Assembly (NCBI RefSeq): GCF_002776525.5
Contig: NC_045453.1
Location: 38,338,824 to 38,402,823 of the forward strand
Direction of reading: 5' to 3'
DNA: 64,000 nucleotides
Source of the DNA: Piliocolobus tephrosceles
Lineage: Eukaryota; Chordata; Mammalia; Primates; Cercopithecidae
The notes under the pieces are model-generated. The model did not search any database and was not told the DNA's origin. It worked only from the letters and a program-made list of their open reading frames with translations. A program made the translations under genes and the position numbers. Shown here piece by piece: positions 11,427 through 21,837 of this stretch. Every line of letters begins with the position of its first letter. The stretch's first letter is position 1.

Positions 11427-11572
11427 TGGCTAGGATGGTGGCTCATGTCTATAATCCCAATACTTTGGGGGACAGAGGTAGAAGCACTGCTTGAAAGAGA
11501 AGTTCAAGACTAGCCTAGGCAACGTGGCAAGACCTGTATGTACCAAAAAAGTTAAATAAATAAATAAATAGA
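11427..11572 (+). repeat. FLAM/left-arm Alu
   Basis: Single left monomer (ggctaggatggtggctcatg) ending in an AAAT tail, inserted in the L1. Confidence 0.8.
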
Positions 11573-11654
11573 AAGGCACCAGGCTTAGACAGTTTTACAA
11601 GAAAATTCCTACCAAATTTTAAACAAAGAATTTTAAAATTTTGTAAGCTGGCTT

Positions 11655-11950
11655 ACAAAGTACGCCTGTAATCCCAGCACTTTGGGAGGCCAAGGCGGGC
11701 AGATCACGAGGTCAGGAGATCAAGACCATCCTGGATAACACAGTGAAACCCCATCTCTGCTAAAAAAAACACAAAAAATTAGCCAAGTGGGGTGGCAGGC
11801 GCCTATAGTTCCAGTTACTCTGGAAGCTGAGGCAGGAGAATTGCGTGAACCTAGGAGGCAGAGCTTGCAGTGAGCCGAGATCACGCCACTGCACTCCAGC
11901 CTGGGCGACAAAGCGAGACTCCATCTCAAAATAATAATAACAACAATAAA
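11655..11950 (+). repeat. Alu with disrupted 5' end
   Basis: The first ~20 bases are replaced by gtaagctggcttacaaagta; from cgcctgtaatcccagc on it is a normal Alu with an ATAATA tail. Confidence 0.85.
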
Positions 11951-12057
11951 AGTTTAGAATAAAATGTTAAATAAGTGATAAAGGTTGCATAAGAGAAAAT
12001 TACACACTATTCTCACAAATAATGATGTAAAATTTCTAAATAAAATAACGATAAATA

Positions 12058-12365
12058 AGCCAGGTGCGGTGGCTCATACCTTATAATCCCAGTACTTTGG
12101 GAGGCTGAGGTGGGCAGATTATCTGAAGTCAGTAGATTGAGTCCAGTCTGGTCAACACGGCAAAATCCCATCTCCACTAAAAATACAAAAATTAGCAGTG
12201 CATGGTGGCATGCGCCTATCCCGGCTATTCGGCAGGCTGAGGCCGGAGAATTGCTTGCACCTGAGAGGCAGAGGTTGCAGTGACCCAAGATCGCACCACT
12301 GCACTCCAGCCTGGGCGACAGAGTGAAACCCCGTCTCAAAAAAATAATAATTAATTAATTAATAA
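12058..12365 (+). repeat. Alu S
   Basis: Starts agccaggtgcggtggctcat and ends in an AATTAATT-type degenerate tail. Confidence 0.88.
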
Positions 12366-12730
12366 ATAGAATCTGACTATACAATGAGAGTTTATCCCAT
12401 GAATACAATGATGATTCAATAATATAAATCCATTACTATAACTCACTATGTTAACAGACAAAAGAAGAAAATCTCTATTATCATTCCACAGATGTACACT
12501 GGCATTTGAGAAAACTCAATCACCATTTTTTATTTTAAAAACATCAGTGAGGGAGCAGGAACAAAAACAAAAAGCTCCCCACAACATTAGCAACACACCC
12601 CAGCATGGCACTTGATGGCAAAAACACTAACAGCATTCTCACTGAAGTCAGGAATGAAACAAGTTACTCAGTGTCATCCCTATTATTTAACTTTGTTCTA
12701 GAAATGCAATGCAAACAGAAAAGAAAAAGA

Positions 12731-12928
12731 GGTCAGACATGGCGGCTCACGCCTGTAATCCCAACACTTTGGGAGGCCGTGACAGGCAGATCACTTGAAG
12801 TCAGGAGCTGGAGACCAGTCTGGTCAACATGGTGAAACACCATTCCTACTAAAAATACAAAAATTAGCCATGCGTGGTGGCAAGTGCTTGTAATCCCACC
12901 TTCTCGGGAGTCTGAGGCAGGAGAATTT
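12731..12928 (+). repeat. 3'-truncated Alu
   Basis: Alu from ggtcagacatggcggctcac to gaggcaggagaattta; its 3' third is missing and another Alu abuts it. Confidence 0.8.
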
Positions 12929-13230
12929 AGGCCTGGCATGGTAGTTCACGCCTAGCACTTTGGGAGACCCAGACAGAAGGATCGCTTGAAGCCAGGAATT
13001 CAAGACCAGCCTGGGGGGCAACACAGGGAGACTTCAGATCTACCAAAAAAAAAAAAAAACAAAGAAGATTAACCAGGAATGCATACACACAGCATCTCAG
13101 CTACTAGGGAGGCTGATGGGGGAGGATCGCCTGAGCCCAGGAGTGGGCCATGATCTGGACTGCAGTGGGCCATGATCATGCCACTGTGCTCCAGCCTAAG
13201 TGATAGAACTGCCTTAAAAAAAAATTGTTT
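12929..13230 (+). repeat. Old Alu (J-like)
   Basis: Highly diverged full-length Alu, ggcctggcatggtagttcac to tgatagaactgccttaaaaa. Confidence 0.8.
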
Positions 13231-13242
13231 AAAAATATTCCA

Positions 13243-13531
13243 GGCCGGGCACTGTGGCTTATGCCTATAACCCCAGCAATTTCGGAGGCCGAGGCTGGTG
13301 GATCACGAGGTCAGGAGTTTGAGACCAGCCTGGCCAACATGGTGAAACCCTGTCTCTACTGAAAATACAAAAATTAGCCTGGCTTGGTGGCGGGCATCTG
13401 TAATCCCAGCTACTTGGGAGGCTGAAGCTGGAGAATTGCTTGAACCCGGGAAGTGGAGGCTGTAGTGAGCCAAGATCGCCACTGCACTCCAGCCTGGACG
13501 ACAGAGCGAGACTCCTTCTCAAAAAAAAAAA
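13243..13531 (+). repeat. Alu S
   Basis: Starts ggccgggcactgtggcttat and ends in an A tail at about 13531. Confidence 0.9.
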
Positions 13532-13728
13532 TCTAACCTTTCATCCTACCAAAAAAAAGGAGAAGATGAATGGATGATTCAAAATTGGCTAAACACTGAA
13601 AACTTTAAGTGATGGATACATGAAGGCTCATTAGATTGTCTTCTCCACTTCCGTGTATGTTGACAATAAAGAGTTTAAAAAATGTAGATAAGGATCAAAA
13701 GGAGGATCATAAAAGACACAAAGGAGCC

Positions 13729-13749
13729 GGCTCTGTGGCGCAATGGATA
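13729..13749 (+). pseudogene. 5' fragment of tRNA-Arg(UCU)
   Basis: The 21 bases beginning GGCTCTGTGGCGCAATGG and ending in ATA match, as I remember it, the first 21 bases of mammalian tRNA-Arg(UCU), including the internal A-box promoter TGGCGCAATGG. The match stops before the D-stem closes; there is no anticodon arm, B box or CCA. It cannot make a tRNA. It abuts an ancient repeat on its right. Confidence 0.6.
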
Positions 13750-14060
13750 ATTTGTTCAATCAACAAGTATTTTCTAACAACTACTAGGTGCCAGGTACTG
13801 GAAATACTTAAGTGGAGAAAACAAAGCTCCTGTTCTCATGGTGCTTCCATTCTGGTTGCTGGGGAGGCACACAAGCAAAAATTACAATCTCGAGTAAGTG
13901 ATAATAACGTCTACAGGGGTGGGCTGGTCTAAGAAGGCCTCAGTGAGGAGGTGATGGTGGCACAGAGTCTGAGTGAGGAAGAGGAGAAAGTCCAAGGATG
14001 TCTGAGAGAGCCAGCCGGGAAGGAAGACAACCAGTAGCTGGCAAATCTGGTCTTCCTTCC
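13750..14060 (+). repeat. Ancient interspersed repeat (L2-age)
   Basis: Diverged copy of the common text with aacaagtatttt, actaggtgccaggtactgga, gttctcatggtgcttccatt and aaggcctcagtgaggaggtg. Exact family not assigned. Confidence 0.55.
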
Positions 14061-14246
14061 CTTGGTTTTGCTTTTTACCCCTAACAGTCTTTTGCTTATT
14101 CAAAGGACATGGACACAACTGGAATGCCTCTCTTTGTCCCGACTAGAAAATAAAAATTAATTGGGTCATTTTAATACAGTACATTCTTCAAGGAAGGTGC
14201 CAGGTCGGCGCTGTTTCCCCAAACGTTGTGGAAAACAATTTGATTT

Positions 14247-14558
14247 TTTCTTTCTTTTTGAGACGGAGTTTCGTTCTTGTTGCCCAGGCTGGAGTGCAAT
14301 GGTGCAATCTCGGTTCTGCGACATCCTGGCTCACCGCAACCTCCGCCTCCCAGATTCAAGTGATTCTCCTGCCTCAGCCTCCCGAGTAGCTGGGATTACA
14401 AGCATATGCGCCACCACGCCCGGCTAATTTCCTATTTTTAGTAGAGAAGGGGTTTATCCATGTTGGTTAGGCTGATCTGGAACTCCTGACCTCAGATACT
14501 CTGCCCCGCCTCGGTCTCCCAGAGTGCTGGCATTACAGGCGTGAGCCACCGCGCCCCG
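14247..14558 (-). repeat. Alu with small internal insertion
   Basis: Minus-strand Alu with about 15 extra bases (ttctgcgacatcctg) near 14314. Target-site duplication aatttgattttttc on the left and aattcgattttttc on the right. Confidence 0.9.
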
Positions 14559-14561
14559 CAA

Positions 14562-15009
14562 TTCGATTTTTTCGAAGGAAGAATTTTCCAATTTATCTAA
14601 GCGTTGTGCCATGTCTGTTAATAAAAGTGTATTAAAGTTAAATCATGAGTTTTTAATGCAAATAAATCTTTCCATAGCAAAGAGAACAGATTAGTTTCAC
14701 AAAAGATATTGATCAGATGCTGGATAATTTTACACCCATAAACACAAAACTATCAGTCTCTGCCCTTCTGTCAAACCATCGACTTACAGGTAGGTGTCTA
14801 TAGTTTAATTTCATGATCTTTTAAGCAATGAAGTTGAAATTCTAATTTTCCTTAGGAGCGATCTGCATAAATATTTTACACTCAAGTGGCCAGCATCAAC
14901 TAAGGGCATTCCAGATGGTTAAAAAAAGAAGTGCTCTGCTACAACGCCCGAGATCACCATATAGTAACTTCTTCAAACCACCACAAAATATCAAGGCTTC
15001 AAAGCTGCC
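14562..15009. other. ABHD12 intron 1, unassigned
   Basis: AT-rich, single-copy-looking sequence. No exon or repeat recognised. Confidence 0.5.
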
Positions 15010-15025
15010 AGGAATGCTATGTTCT

Positions 15026-15322
15026 TTTTTTTTTTTTTTTGAGATGGAGTCTTGCTCTGTCACCCAAGCTGGAGTGCAGTGGCTGGATCTCAGCTCACTA
15101 CAAGCTCCTCCTCTCGGGTTCATGCCATTCTCCTGCCTCAGCCTCCCGAGTAGCTGGGACTACAGGCGCCCGCCACCTCGCCCGGCTAGTTTTTTGTATT
15201 TTTTTAGTAGAGACGGGGTTTCACCGTGTTAACCAGGATGGTCTCGATCTCCTGACCTCGTGATCCGCCCGTCTCGGCCTCCCAAAGTGCTGGGATTACA
15301 GGCTTGAGCCACCGCGCCCGGC
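15026..15322 (-). repeat. Young AluY, Old World monkey type
   Basis: Perfect 16-bp target-site duplication aggaatgctatgttct at 15010-15025 and 15323-15338. The element contains the cercopithecid variant (cagtggctggatctcagctc on this strand). Confidence 0.95.
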
Positions 15323-16260
15323 AGGAATGCTATGTTCTACAAACAGCCAGATAATTAGGTAACCAGCAGATGGGAGAAGAAATCTGTCCGTATGAAACAT
15401 GTTCCCATCTCCATCCCAGTTTTGAAAGTGACTTTATATAAACGCGTTCATCTTCTACCCAAAGGGAGAACACCAATAACCAAACGACCCAGGACTGCAA
15501 GGTGATTCCCAAGGAGGCGAACTTGTGCGGACAGATTTCCAGCACCACGAACCACCACCAGCAGAGGGAAGGACAAGCTTCCCTCCGACGGCTGCGATGC
15601 TCGAGTCCCTCCTTCCCCTACAACTTGCGGCCCACTGAGCCCTTCCCCAAAGGTCCTGGAGTTCTGAGAGACGCACGCCCCTGACCCTAGTTACCTGGGA
15701 GAGGCGCCGAGTGCCCAAGGTGCCAGTAAGGCTCCGAGCACGCAGCCCAACCTGAGGGGCGCCTGCCCGGGCGCTCGGTGCGGGGCCCGATGCAGAGCAG
15801 CAAGAGGAGGTCCGAGTGGGCCCCGGCGCTCTCAGGATCTGGCGCCGGCCCCTCTGCCTAATGCCTCTGCTGTGCCTGGCGTCCAGGATCTCCCAAGGAC
15901 TCCCCACCCCCTACCCTGCTCTCCCACGCGGGGTCATGACTTCGGGCGGCGCCAAGCCCCCAACGTAAGGGTCCCCCGGGCTTCCCCGGGAAAGGGTCGG
16001 GGTGCAAGGCTAGGCTGGGAGTGCCGAGCGCGAGGGCGGGAGGAGAACACAGGGGGTCAGGGGCAGGGCAAAGCGCTCCCTCCGCGCTGCCTGGGGAAGG
16101 GAGCGGGGGTGGGGCCGCCGCAGGCCAAATGCGGGACACCAGCGCGGACCCGGGCGGCCGCGGATCGGGCGGGCGGCCACCCTGGGTGGTGCTGGGAGGT
16201 GCTGGGGCCCCCTGCGGGACGCACCTGCGCCAGGTGAGCACCCCCTCCGCGAAGCCTCAC

Positions 16261-16451
16261 CTGCCCAGCGCCCGTTTCATTCCCGCGTCGGCTGCGCAGC
16301 GCGGCTCGGCCGCCCCCGTGCCCGTCAGGCGCAGGTTCTGCTTCAGGCGGCAGTCGGCGTCCAGCGCCGCGGCGGCCGAGCCAGAGGAGGACGAGCTCGA
16401 GGCGGCGCAGCGCTCATGCTCCAAGGCGACCGGCTCGGTCCGCTTCCTCAT
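16261..16451 (-). CDS. ABHD12: ABHD12 exon 1 (N-terminus of lysophosphatidylserine lipase)
   Basis: This is the first coding exon of ABHD12, a serine hydrolase anchored in the ER membrane that breaks down lysophosphatidylserine; loss causes the human disease PHARC. The exon encodes 63 codons plus two bases, starting MRKRTEPVALEHERC and ending MKRALG-R, which matches the human N-terminus as I remember it. This part is the soluble tail before the membrane segment; a serine run and an alanine run lie between, and the alpha/beta-hydrolase fold with its catalytic triad is encoded in exons outside the window. The start ATG is at 16451-16449 with G at -3. The exon ends in AG followed by the donor GTGAGG, splitting an arginine codon. 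The rest of the gene lies to the left; bases 1-16260 are its first intron, and I found no second exon there. Confidence 0.93.
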
Positions 16452-16860
16452 CCCGCGGCCGACAGGGCCGGCCGCCGACGGCGCCCGCTGGCCTCGCCCG
16501 CCGCTTGCGCCGCAACGCCGCCGCTCACAGCCGCCGCCACCCGAAGCCCGGAGCCCGGAGCCCAGAACCCGCCGCTCCTCACATCCCAGCCCAGGCCGCG
16601 GCGCCGGCTACGAACCAGCGGCGGGGGCCCGCCGGACACGCCGGCCAATCAGCGCCGGGCTCCCGCTGGCCCTGCCCCTGACCCCGCCCCGGCCACCTCT
16701 TCCCGGGTTCCGAGGGGCGCGCGCCCAGCATCCTCGGCGCCACCCGCAGCCATCTTGTGGGAGGGTCGGCGAAGCCGCAGCGGCGCGTCATCTGCAGGGC
16801 AGGGCTCTGGGCTCCATCCCGAGGCTGCAGCTGCCCTCGCCCGGGCGCTCCGTGTGAGGA
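16452..16860 (-). promoter_or_regulatory. ABHD12 promoter, TATA-less
   Basis: Upstream of the ABHD12 ATG there is no TATA box. Visible elements are a CCAAT box at 16645-16649 (ggccaatcagcg), an SP1-type GC box at 16682-16690 (ccccgcccc), and a YY1-type site that reads AAGATGGCTGC on the minus strand around 16746-16756. YY1 sites of this form usually sit close to the start site, so transcription may begin near 16.76 kb. Binding is inferred from motifs only. Confidence 0.65.
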
Positions 16861-16900
16861 GCGCCCGCTCCCTGTCTTGCCCCGGTTCATGACCCGAAAG

Positions 16901-17183
16901 GGGTGGCCCAGCTAGCCAGACCCGCAACGCGGGGCCCCTAGCGCTTCTGCAAACGGAAACCCAGCGGTAGCAAATAGTATTTCCGTTCTCGTGATTCTTA
17001 ACTCTTCTCACAAGGACTTTACCTTTAAAAGTATGCTTTCCGGTCGTCGATTTTTAATTTGAAGCAAATGGATAAACTCAGTTTTTACTTTTGGACCGAA
17101 CATATGAACTGCTTGAAAAACTTACTTTTTAAAAACCTGTATTAGATTTTAGATTTTTATAAAGCAATTAAGACTACCTGATG
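16901..17183. other. ABHD12-GINS1 intergenic, unassigned
   Basis: Sequence drops rapidly from GC-rich to AT-rich. I searched it for GINS1 exon 1 and found nothing. Confidence 0.5.
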
Positions 17184-17587
17184 GGCCGGGCGCGGTGGCT
17201 CAAGCCTGTAATCCAGTACTTTGGGAGGCAAAGACGGGCGGATCACGAGGTCAGGAGATCGAGACCATCCTGGCTAACACGGTGAAACCCCCGTCTCTAC
17301 TAAAAAATACAAAAAAAAATTTAGCCAGGCGAGGTGGCGGGCGCCTGTACAGTCCCAGCTACTGGGGAGGCTGAGGCGGGAGAATGGCGTCAACCCGGGA
17401 GGCGGAGCTTGCAGTGAGCTGAGATCCGGCCACTGCACCCCAGCCTGGGCAAGAGAGCCAGACTCCGTCTCAAAAAAAAAAAAAAAAAGAATGGCGTAAA
17501 CCCGTGAGGCGGAGCTTGCAGTGAGCTGAGATCCGGCCACTGCACTCCAGCCTGGGCGACAGAGGAGACTCCCTCTCAAAAAAAAAA
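17184..17587 (+). repeat. AluY with duplicated 3' end
   Basis: Full AluY (ggccgggcgcggtggctcaa to an A tail at about 17487) followed directly by a second copy of its last ~100 bases (gaatggcgtaaacccgtgag to a second A tail). One target-site duplication, aagactacctgatg, encloses the whole unit (left copy ends at 17183, right copy 17588-17601). Confidence 0.9.
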
Positions 17588-17601
17588 AAGACTACCTGAT
17601 G

Positions 17602-18024
17602 GGATGAAAATCCATTTCAAAGATAAATTCGCCCTTGTGAAACCCAAATTTAGTACTAATTCAACCCATCCTAAAAAGAGAAAAAGAAAGAAAAAAAAAG
17701 GCAGTTTCACAAATTCAGTTTTATAACTTTGGCTCTCCTTAATATGGCATTAATCTTACATATGATCTGTAACCGAGAGAGATATTTGCTTACTTATTCC
17801 AAAGTAACTTTAGAAATTTCAGTATTTGTCACTTTGAAAACTGTTGGCAATTGGTAATCTAAGGTCAACTGGAAATGCATTTAGAAATTCAACAGCTTTT
17901 TATATTACTTTTATAGTGATACTTTGAAATTGCAACATAAATTGTAGACCATATTACTAAGTGTTACAGCCTGCATTCATAATTGTGTCCATATCTCCAG
18001 ATATACTTTTTAAAAACATATTAT
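17602..18024. other. Intergenic, unassigned
   Basis: AT-rich sequence with no recognised exon or repeat. Confidence 0.5.
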
Positions 18025-18231
18025 GGGCTGAGCTCTGTGGCTCATGCCTGTAATCTCAGCACTTTGGGAGGCGGAGGTGGGCGGATCACTTAAGTACAGG
18101 AGATGGAAGCCAGACCAGCCTGGCCAGCATGGTGAAATTCTGTCTCTACTAAAAATACAAAAATTAGCCGGGTGTGGTGGCACAAGCCTGGGTGACAGAG
18201 CAAGACTCTGTTTAAAAAAAAAAAAAAAAAG
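18025..18231 (+). repeat. Alu with internal deletion
   Basis: Normal left arm, then the right arm jumps from ggtggcacaagcctg straight to ggtgacagagcaagactctg, losing about 100 bases. The junction lies at CCTG, present on both sides in an intact Alu. Confidence 0.8.
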
Positions 18232-18866
18232 ACTGGGCGAGGTGGCTCACGCCTGTAATCCCAGCACTTTGGGAGGCCGAGGCGGGCGGATCACAAGGTC
18301 AGGAGATCAAGCCTAACCTGGCCAACATAGTGAAACCCCGTCTCTACTAAAAATACAAAGATTAGCCAGGTGTGGTGGCACAAGCCTATAATCCCAGCTA
18401 CTTGGGAGGCTGACACAGGAGACTCTCTTGAACCTGGGAGGCGGAGGTTGCGGTGAGCTGAGATCACACCATTGCACTCCAGCCTTGGGGACAAAAGCAA
18501 ACTTCTGTCTCAAAAAAAAAAAAAAAAAAGGAAAAAGGAAAAAAATTAGCTGGGTATGGTGGCACATGCCTGTATTCCCAGCTACTTGGGAGACTGGGGC
18601 AGGAGAATTGCTCGAACTGGGGAGTCGGAGGTTGCCGTGATCCGAAATTGTGCCACTGCACTCCACCCTGGCGACAGAGGGAGACTCTTCTCAAAAACAA
18701 ACAAATTAGCCGGGTGTAGTGGCACACGCCTGTAATCCCAGCTACTTGGGAGGCTGAAGCAGAAGAATTGCTTGAACCCGGGATGCTGGGATTGGGAGGT
18801 TGCAGTGAGCTGAGATCACACAACTGCACTCCAGCCTGGGTGACAGAGCAAGCCTCCATCTCAAAA
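18232..18866 (+). repeat. Alu array with three right arms
   Basis: A complete Alu (18232-18529) is followed by two further right-arm units, 18543-18703 and 18704-18866. Each begins aaattagc(t/c)gggt and ends in its own A-rich tail. The repeats are diverged from each other, so they are not an assembly stutter. Confidence 0.8.
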
Positions 18867-19021
18867 TAAACATACTATGAAATGTAAATGATAAATTCTT
18901 TATAGTGATGTAGTAACACATCCTGGAGAGATTGGAAATCTAGGAAATAACTAAAACGTAAAAGAAAAAAAGTTTTGACTCTATCACTCACTTCAATTGA
19001 AAACAAACAAAAACAACAACA

Positions 19022-19325
19022 GCAGGGAGCAGTGGCTCACGCCTGTAATCCCAGCACTTTGGGAGGCCGAGGTGGGCGGATCACAAGGTCAGGAAATCGT
19101 GACCATCCTGGCTAACACAGTGAAACCCCGTCTCTACTAACAATATAAAAAATGAGCTGGGCGTGGTGGCCGGCCCCTGTAGTCCCAGCTACATGGGAGG
19201 CTGAGGCAGGAGAATGGCGTGAACCCAGGAGTGGAGCTTGCAGTGAGCCGAGATCGCACCACTGCACTCCAACCTGGGCAACAGAGTGGGACTCTGTCTC
19301 AGAAAAACCAAGCAAACCAAAAAAA
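19022..19325 (+). repeat. Alu
   Basis: Starts agcagggagcagtggctcac and ends in an A-rich tail near 19325. Confidence 0.9.
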
Positions 19326-19429
19326 GGAAGGAAGAGCTGGAGAGGAGAAATCTGTACCGGGTATTGAAACTTTCTTACAGGCACAAGGCCCTGCCCACAG
19401 AGTGCCCAACTCTTGGGGGTTGCCCACAT

Positions 19430-20150
19430 TTGTATCATTGGTCCACACTCCTCCTTGACTCTTAGGCTCCTCATCATCTCTGGTCTAATTTCTGACAAGT
19501 ACTACTTCAATGCTGAGCTCCCAACTCTTCTCCCACCCCCAACTCCATCCATGACCTTTCCCTCTTGGGGAATGGCAGTTCTATTCTTGCAATTCCTGGG
19601 GCCACAATTCTGCGGTCATCCTTGACTTCTCCTTTCTTGTGCTATAGCATGTCTATCACCAAGCCTTGTCAGCTGTGCTTTCAAAATCTATGAGAATTTG
19701 GGCCGGGCGTGGTGGCTCAAGCCTGTAATCCCAGCACTTTGGGAGGCCGAGACGGGCGGATCACAAGGTCAGGAGATCGAGACCATCCTGGCTAACACGG
19801 TGAAACCCCGTCTCTACTAAAAAACTACAAAAAAAACTAGCCGGGCGAGGTGGCGGCGCCTGTAGTCCCAGCTACCCGGGAGGCTGAGGCAGGAGAATGG
19901 AGTGAACCTGGGAGGCGGAGCTTGCAGTGAGCTGAGATCCAGCCACAGCACTCCAGCCTGGGTGACAGAGCGAGACTCTGTCTTAAAAAAAAAAAAAATC
20001 TATGAGAATTTAACCATTAAATTTTACCGCCTCCATGGTCCCCACCCTGGGCCAAACTGCTGTCATCTCTCACCTCCATTATTTGAATAGCCTAACTGGT
20101 CTCCTGCCTCCACTTTGTCTCACTCTGTCCACTTAATTCAGCTGCCACAT
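19430..20150 (-). repeat. L2 fragment split by an AluY
   Basis: Plus strand matches the reverse complement of L2: catccttgacttctcctttc, caccctgggccaaactgctg, ctgtcatctctcacctccat and atagcctaactggtctcctg. An AluY occupies 19701-19996. The L2 ends at the assembly gap. Confidence 0.7.
19701..19996 (+). repeat. Young AluY
   Basis: Starts ggccgggcgtggtggctcaa. Perfect 15-bp target-site duplication aatctatgagaattt on both sides, inserted in L2. Confidence 0.95.
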
Positions 20151-20250
20151 NNNNNNNNNNNNNNNNNNNNNNNNNNNNNNNNNNNNNNNNNNNNNNNNNN
20201 NNNNNNNNNNNNNNNNNNNNNNNNNNNNNNNNNNNNNNNNNNNNNNNNNN
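20151..20250. other. Assembly gap (100 N), true size unknown
   Basis: Exactly 100 Ns. The left flank is L2, the right flank starts in the middle of a minus-strand AluY, so at least the poly-T and first ~60 bases of that Alu are missing. Because GINS1 exons 1-5 and its promoter are not found in the sequenced part, this is the best candidate for a much larger omission. Confidence 0.8.
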
Positions 20251-20479
20251 ATCTTGGCTCACTGCAAGCTCCGCCTCCCGGGTTCACGCCATTCTCCTGC
20301 CTCAGCCTCCCGAGTAGCTGGGACTACAGGCGCCCGCCGCTACGCCCGGCTAATTTTTTTGTCTTTTTAGTAGAGATGGTGTTTCACTGTGTTAGCCAGG
20401 ATAGTCTCGATCTCCTGACCTCGTGATCCGCCCACCTCGGCCTCCCAAAGTGCTGGGCTTGAGCCACCACGCCCGGCCT
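20251..20479 (-). repeat. AluY cut by the gap
   Basis: Begins at atcttggctcactgcaagct and runs to accacgcccggcct; a deletion removes about ten bases before gcttgagcc. Confidence 0.9.
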
Positions 20480-20483
20480 CTTT

Positions 20484-20783
20484 TCTTTTTTTTTTTAAGA
20501 GACAAGGTCTTGCTCCGTTTGTCACCCAGGCTGGGGTGTGGTGGTACAATCATAGTTCACTACAGCCTTGAACTCCTGGGCTCAATCAATCCTCCTGCCT
20601 CGGCCTCCCGAGTAGCTATGACTACAGGCATGCACTACCATGCCTGGCTAATGTTTAAATTTTTTGTAGAGACGCGACCTTGCTATATTGCCAAGGGTAG
20701 TCTTGAACTCCTAGCCTCAAGCAGTCCTCCTGCCTCAGCCTCTCAGTGTTGGGATTATAGGCTTGAGCCACTGTGCCCAGCCA
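20484..20783 (-). repeat. Old Alu (J-like)
   Basis: Starts ttttttttaagagacaaggt and ends ccactgtgcccagccagcc. Confidence 0.88.
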
Positions 20784-20794
20784 GCCTGTCTCAG

Positions 20795-21125
20795 TTAATT
20801 CTGGAAGCCTGGAGGTCCAAGATCAAAGTGCCAGCAGATTCATTTGTCTTCTCTGGGCTACACTCTGCTTCCAATGTGGTGCCTTGAATGCTGCACCCTC
20901 TGGAGGACTGAAATGCAGTGTCCTTGCGTGGCAGAAGCTGGAAGGACAAAAAGGACCAAACTCCTTCCGTAAGTCATTTTATAATGGCATAAATCCATTT
21001 ATGAAGGCAGAGCCCTTATGCCCTAACCACCTCACCAAAGTCCCCACCTCCCAACACTGTTGAATTGGGGTTTAAGTTTCTACCACGTTGATTTTTGGGG
21101 ACACATTCAGACACAGCATTTACCT
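20795..21125 (-). repeat. MaLR-type LTR fragment
   Basis: Reverse complement of an MLT1/MST-like LTR: ggaagcctggaggtccaaga, cccttatgccctaaccacct, ccccacctcccaacactgtt and tttttggggacacattcaga. Confidence 0.6.
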
Positions 21126-21516
21126 ATATCGAGATCTTTATTTCTTAACATGGGTTCAAGTTACTGTCTTGTGATTGTTACCATATATAGGATTCTTGGT
21201 TGGCGATGTTGTTCTTTTAGTACTTTGAATATACTGGCCCACTGCCTTCTGGCCTCCAAAGTTTGTAATAAGAAATCTGGTGAAAATCTTATTGAGGATC
21301 CCAGGTATGTGATGACTTACTTTATCTTTTGCTGCTTTCTTTTTGAATTTTTTAGAGACAGGGTCTCGCTGTGTCAAGCAGGATGAACCGCAGTGGCACA
21401 ATCATAGCTCACTGCAATCTCAAACTCCTGGTCTGAAGCAATCCACCCCAGCCTCCCAAGTAGCTAGTACTAGAGGCACATACTTCCAAGCCTGGCTAAT
21501 TTTTAAACTTTTTGGG

Positions 21517-21816
21517 GCCAGGTGTGGTGGCTCACGCCTGTAATCCCAGCACTTTTGGAGGCCGAGGCAGGCAGTTCATGGGGTCAGGAGTTCAAGACCA
21601 GCCTGACCAACATGATGAAACCCCATCTCTACTAAAAATACAAAAATTAGCCGGGTGTGGTGGCGCATGCCTGTAATCCTAGCTACTCAGAAGGCTGAGG
21701 GAGGAGAATTGCTTGAACCCGGGAGGCAGATGTTGCAGTGAGCCAAGATTGCTCCATTGCACGCCAGCATGGATGACAGAGCGAGATTCCATCTAAAAAA
21801 TAAAAAAAACCAGAAA
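21517..21816 (+). repeat. Alu inserted in an older Alu
   Basis: Starts gccaggtgtggtggctcacg and ends catctaaaaaataaaa. Confidence 0.88.
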
Positions 21817-21837
21817 AAGCTTTTTGTAGAGTTAAGT

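Larger units (their letters stand above)
11285..12730 (+). repeat. Old L1 ORF2 fragments split by Alus
   Basis: Non-Alu pieces follow an L1 ORF2 order on the plus strand: ggacataacaaatctaaaca, gacagttttacaagaaaatt, gagtttatcccatgaataca, cagatgtacactggcatttg, then cctattatttaactttgttc. The reading frame is broken many times, so this is a dead L1. Confidence 0.7.
15880..16900. promoter_or_regulatory. CpG island over ABHD12 exon 1 and promoter
   Basis: About 1 kb of CpG-dense sequence that contrasts sharply with the AT-rich flanks from 16,960 on. It spans the start of ABHD12 intron 1, exon 1 and the upstream promoter, as expected for a housekeeping-type start site. No exon of a divergent partner gene is recognisable at its right edge. 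Confidence 0.85.

Noticed and set aside
16021..16892. Long plus-strand ORFs (278 and 158 codons) across the ABHD12 CpG island
   Set aside because: They are Pro/Arg/Ala-rich products of high GC content, lie opposite ABHD12 exon 1 and its promoter, overlap each other in different frames and resemble no protein I know.
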